Origin: Sphingobacterium sp. ML3W | GTDB taxonomy: Bacteria > Bacteroidota > Bacteroidia > Sphingobacteriales > Sphingobacteriaceae | Direction: 5' to 3' | Length of the DNA: 64,000 nucleotides | Assembly: GCF_000747525.1 (NCBI RefSeq) | Contig: NZ_CP009278.1 | Coordinates: 1,302,001-1,366,000, forward strand | Shown: in pieces, positions 61,778 to 64,000 of the stretch | Layout: each line of letters starts with the position of its first letter | How positions within the stretch are numbered: the first letter of the stretch is position 1 | The notes under the pieces: generated by a model | What the model was told of the DNA's origin: nothing | The model's input: the letters and a program-made list of their open reading frames with translations, nothing else | The model's database searches: none | Made by a program: the position numbers and the translations under genes

Positions 61778-64000
61778 ATGTATAAACAACACAGGAAGGT
61801 GATGTTCGCTTTAACATTGCCTCTAATGGTGAGTATTGCTCCAGCGCAAGCCAATTTTAGGTCTGAAGCTATTCAACAGGAAACAAACCCTGCACTAACT
61901 ATTGTAAGTGCAAAAAAAATAAATGCGTCGACTATTGAGGTGCTATTCTCCGATAATCAACGTTTGACTTTCGACTTTTATGGAGGTCATATTTTTCGGT
62001 TATTTCAGGATAATGCAGGCGGTATCATTCGTAATCCCGAGGCGAAGCCAGCAGCTGAAATATTAGTTTCAAATCCAAGAAGACCCATCCAGCAGTTAGA
62101 CCTTAGCGACGCTAATAATCAGATAACTATTACAACAGGTGAAATTACTGTTCTGATTGATAAAACAACCAATTTACTGAAAGTCATCAATCAGAAAAGC
62201 AAGGGAGAGGCCATTGTTTTTACGAAGCCAATTCAGTTTGAAAAAGGAAAAGTAACCTTAAGTCTTCAAGAAAATCCGGAGGAATATTTTTATGGTGGCG
62301 GTGTCCAGAATGGACGATTCTCTCATAAAGGGAAAATTATTTCGATTGAAAATCAAAATAGTTGGACGGATGGCGGTGTCGCTTCTCCTACTCCTTATTA
62401 TTGGTCTTCGAAAGGATATGGATTTATGTGGCACACCTTTAAGCCTGGTAAATATGATTTTGGGGCTAAGGAGAAAGGACAGGTTCAGTTAGCACATGAT
62501 AGCGAATATTTGGATGTTTTCTTTATGGTCAATGAGGGAGCTGTGCCCTTATTGAATGATTTTTATCAATTGACAGGAAATCCTATTTTACTGCCGAAGT
62601 TTGGCTTTTATCAGGGACATTTGAATGCTTATAATCGTGATTATTGGAAGGAAGATGAAAAGGGGATTCTGTTTGAAGATGGAAAACGCTATAAAGAAAG
62701 TCAAAAGGAAAATGGCGGTGTCAAGGAATCATTGAATGGTGAGTTGAATAATTATCAATTCTCGGCTCGTGCCGTTATTGATCGTTATAAGAAGCATGAT
62801 ATGCCATTTGGCTGGTTATTGCCCAACGATGGTTACGGAGCTGGATATGGACAGACAGAAACTTTGGATGGTAATATTGCCAATCTAAAGAGTTTAGGCG
62901 ACTATGCGCGTAAAAATGGTGTTGAGATTGGATTGTGGACACAGTCTGACTTACATCCGAAATCTGAAATCAGTGCACTGTTGCAACGTGATATTGTGAA
63001 GGAAGTGAGAGATGCGGGTGTACGTGTATTGAAAACTGATGTGGCTTGGGTAGGTGCTGGTTATTCTTTTGGATTGAATGGCGTAGCCGATGTTGGTCAT
63101 ATCATCCCTTATTATGGGAATGATGCTAGACCGTTTACAATATCATTAGACGGCTGGGCAGGTACGCAACGCTATGCAGGAATTTGGTCTGGAGATCAGA
63201 CTGGTGGTGTTTGGGAGTATATTCGGTTTCATATCCCAACATATCTGGGGTCTGGCTTGTCTGGACAGCCAAATATCACTTCTGATATGGATGGTATTTT
63301 TGGTGGAAAAAATAACGCTGTCAATATCCGTGACTTCCAATGGAAAACATTTACGCCTATGGAATTGAATATGGATGGTTGGGGTTCGAATGAAAAGTAT
63401 CCGCAAGCATTGGGCGAACCTGTTACTTCTATCAATCGAAATTATTTGAAGTTGAAGTCAGAATTGATGCCCTATGCTTATAGTATTGCGAAAGAAGCGG
63501 TAGATGGCTTGCCCATGATACGGGCATTATTTTTAGAATATCCTAATGCCTATACGCAAGGGACAGCTACTCAATATGAATACCTTTATGGACCTTCATT
63601 ATTAGTGGCGCCAATCTATCAAGCTACAAAATCTGATGATAAAGGGAATGATATCCGCAATGGAATCTATTTACCAGCAGGAACTTGGGTTGATTATTTT
63701 TCAGGTGATCAATTTGATGGTAATGTTATCCTCAATAATTTTGATGCTCCAATATGGAAATTGCCTGTTTTTGTGAAAAGAGGTGCTATTATCCCGATGA
63801 CAAATCCGAATAATAATGTGCATGAGATAAACCAGGGTCGTCGGATCTATGAAATTTATCCGGCAGGAAAAACTTCGTTTACTGAATATGATGATGATGG
63901 TATTTCTGAGGCTTATAAATTAGGAAAAGGAACTTCAACGTTGATTGAATCTACTTTAGATAACAAAAAACGTGTTTTTGTTACTGTAAAACCTACTGTA
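61778..64000 (+). CDS. GH31-family glycosidase, 5' part
   Basis: 741 residues are read from the ATG at 61778 to the window edge with no stop. A signal peptide (MFALTLPLMVSIAPAQA) predicts export. An N-terminal beta-sandwich (about 30-270) is followed by a GH31 TIM barrel: EYFYGGGVQNG, NPILLPKFGFYQGHLNAYN, and the catalytic nucleophile Asp421 in LKTDVAWVGAG. The acid/base Asp473 lies in GIWSGDQTGG. The GWAGTQRYAGIW and YNPYAYS-type MPYAYS blocks are also present. The DVAW motif instead of the usual WxDM suggests an uncommon specificity, perhaps alpha-galactosidase-like. The beta-sheet C-terminus continues beyond the window. Confidence 0.88.
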   Translation, partial: MYKQHRKVMFALTLPLMVSIAPAQANFRSEAIQQETNPALTIVSAKKINASTIEVLFSDNQRLTFDFYGGHIFRLFQDNAGGIIRNPEAKPAAEILVSNPRRPIQQLDLSDANNQITITTGEITVLIDKTTNLLKVINQKSKGEAIVFTKPIQFEKGKVTLSLQENPEEYFYGGGVQNGRFSHKGKIISIENQNSWTDGGVASPTPYYWSSKGYGFMWHTFKPGKYDFGAKEKGQVQLAHDSEYLDVFFMVNEGAVPLLNDFYQLTGNPILLPKFGFYQGHLNAYNRDYWKEDEKGILFEDGKRYKESQKENGGVKESLNGELNNYQFSARAVIDRYKKHDMPFGWLLPNDGYGAGYGQTETLDGNIANLKSLGDYARKNGVEIGLWTQSDLHPKSEISALLQRDIVKEVRDAGVRVLKTDVAWVGAGYSFGLNGVADVGHIIPYYGNDARPFTISLDGWAGTQRYAGIWSGDQTGGVWEYIRFHIPTYLGSGLSGQPNITSDMDGIFGGKNNAVNIRDFQWKTFTPMELNMDGWGSNEKYPQALGEPVTSINRNYLKLKSELMPYAYSIAKEAVDGLPMIRALFLEYPNAYTQGTATQYEYLYGPSLLVAPIYQATKSDDKGNDIRNGIYLPAGTWVDYFSGDQFDGNVILNNFDAPIWKLPVFVKRGAIIPMTNPNNNVHEINQGRRIYEIYPAGKTSFTEYDDDGISEAYKLGKGTSTLIESTLDNKKRVFVTVKPTV

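Overview
The window is about 64 kb of low-GC DNA (by eye well under half G+C) from a member of the Bacteroidota, most likely a Sphingobacterium/Pedobacter-type Sphingobacteriaceae. The support is indirect but consistent: many start sites are preceded by the Bacteroidota -7 element TAnnTTTG (often with a TTTG-like -33 element), Shine-Dalgarno sequences are scarce, MqnC implies futalosine-type menaquinone synthesis, and the gene content (GlmU-like fusion, type-B L31, plant-type acyl-ACP desaturase, TAT-exported sugar enzymes) fits. No phage, insertion sequence, CRISPR array or known defence system was found. Most of the window is chromosomal housekeeping and nutrient-uptake DNA.

Layout. 1-4.4 kb: end of a CNNM/HlyC membrane protein, then a divergent amino-sugar pair (GH109-like alpha-N-acetylgalactosaminidase / N-acetylhexosamine-kinase-like protein) sharing a promoter region with two identical palindromes, a CBM9-like protein and DUF2853. 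4.5-9.8 kb: rpmE2, a GlmU-like protein, tpiA, prmA, mpl, an XRE regulator and a very acidic 57-residue protein. 9.9-16.3 kb: mqnC-scpB, a PBP4-type carboxypeptidase, a UMF1-type MFS protein, a LutA-like Fe-S protein and a TAT-exported TIM-barrel protein. 16.6-23.4 kb: four consecutive proton-coupled oligopeptide (POT) transporters. 23.5-35 kb: acyl-ACP desaturase, sufS-sufE, odhB and sucA (TCA cycle), a DASH-type cryptochrome/photolyase, a degenerate SDR-like protein and a UbiD decarboxylase.

35-45.5 kb: a phosphoesterase lipoprotein plus a large di-heme peroxidase, a seven-helix membrane protein, and a complete heavy-metal RND efflux operon with a histidine-rich adaptor and a small His-containing exported protein upstream. 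45.8-48.1 kb is the most accessory-looking part: a CDGSH protein, 11-bp phased repeats, a NIPSNAP-family gene with codon use unlike its neighbours, and 170-bp tandem repeats that each carry the last 19 bp of the adjoining tRNA-Ser(UGA) gene. 48.2-64 kb: GreA-like, BON, BON/SH3 and L,D-transpeptidase envelope genes, YkvA, the gluconeogenic pair pckA-fbp, a thioredoxin-like protein, a long-chain acyl-CoA ligase, tRNA-His, a VanX-type dipeptidase, a large MscS channel, and the start of a GH31 glycosidase that runs off the end.

Taken together the genes describe an organism that feeds on peptides and amino-sugar glycans, imports oligopeptides through paralogous transporters, and makes sugar from TCA intermediates (sucA/odhB, pckA, fbp, tpiA). 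I see no convincing wholly new multi-gene system. The best leads are the tRNA-Ser-associated repeat/alien-gene segment, the operator-controlled GalNAc pair, and the POT array.
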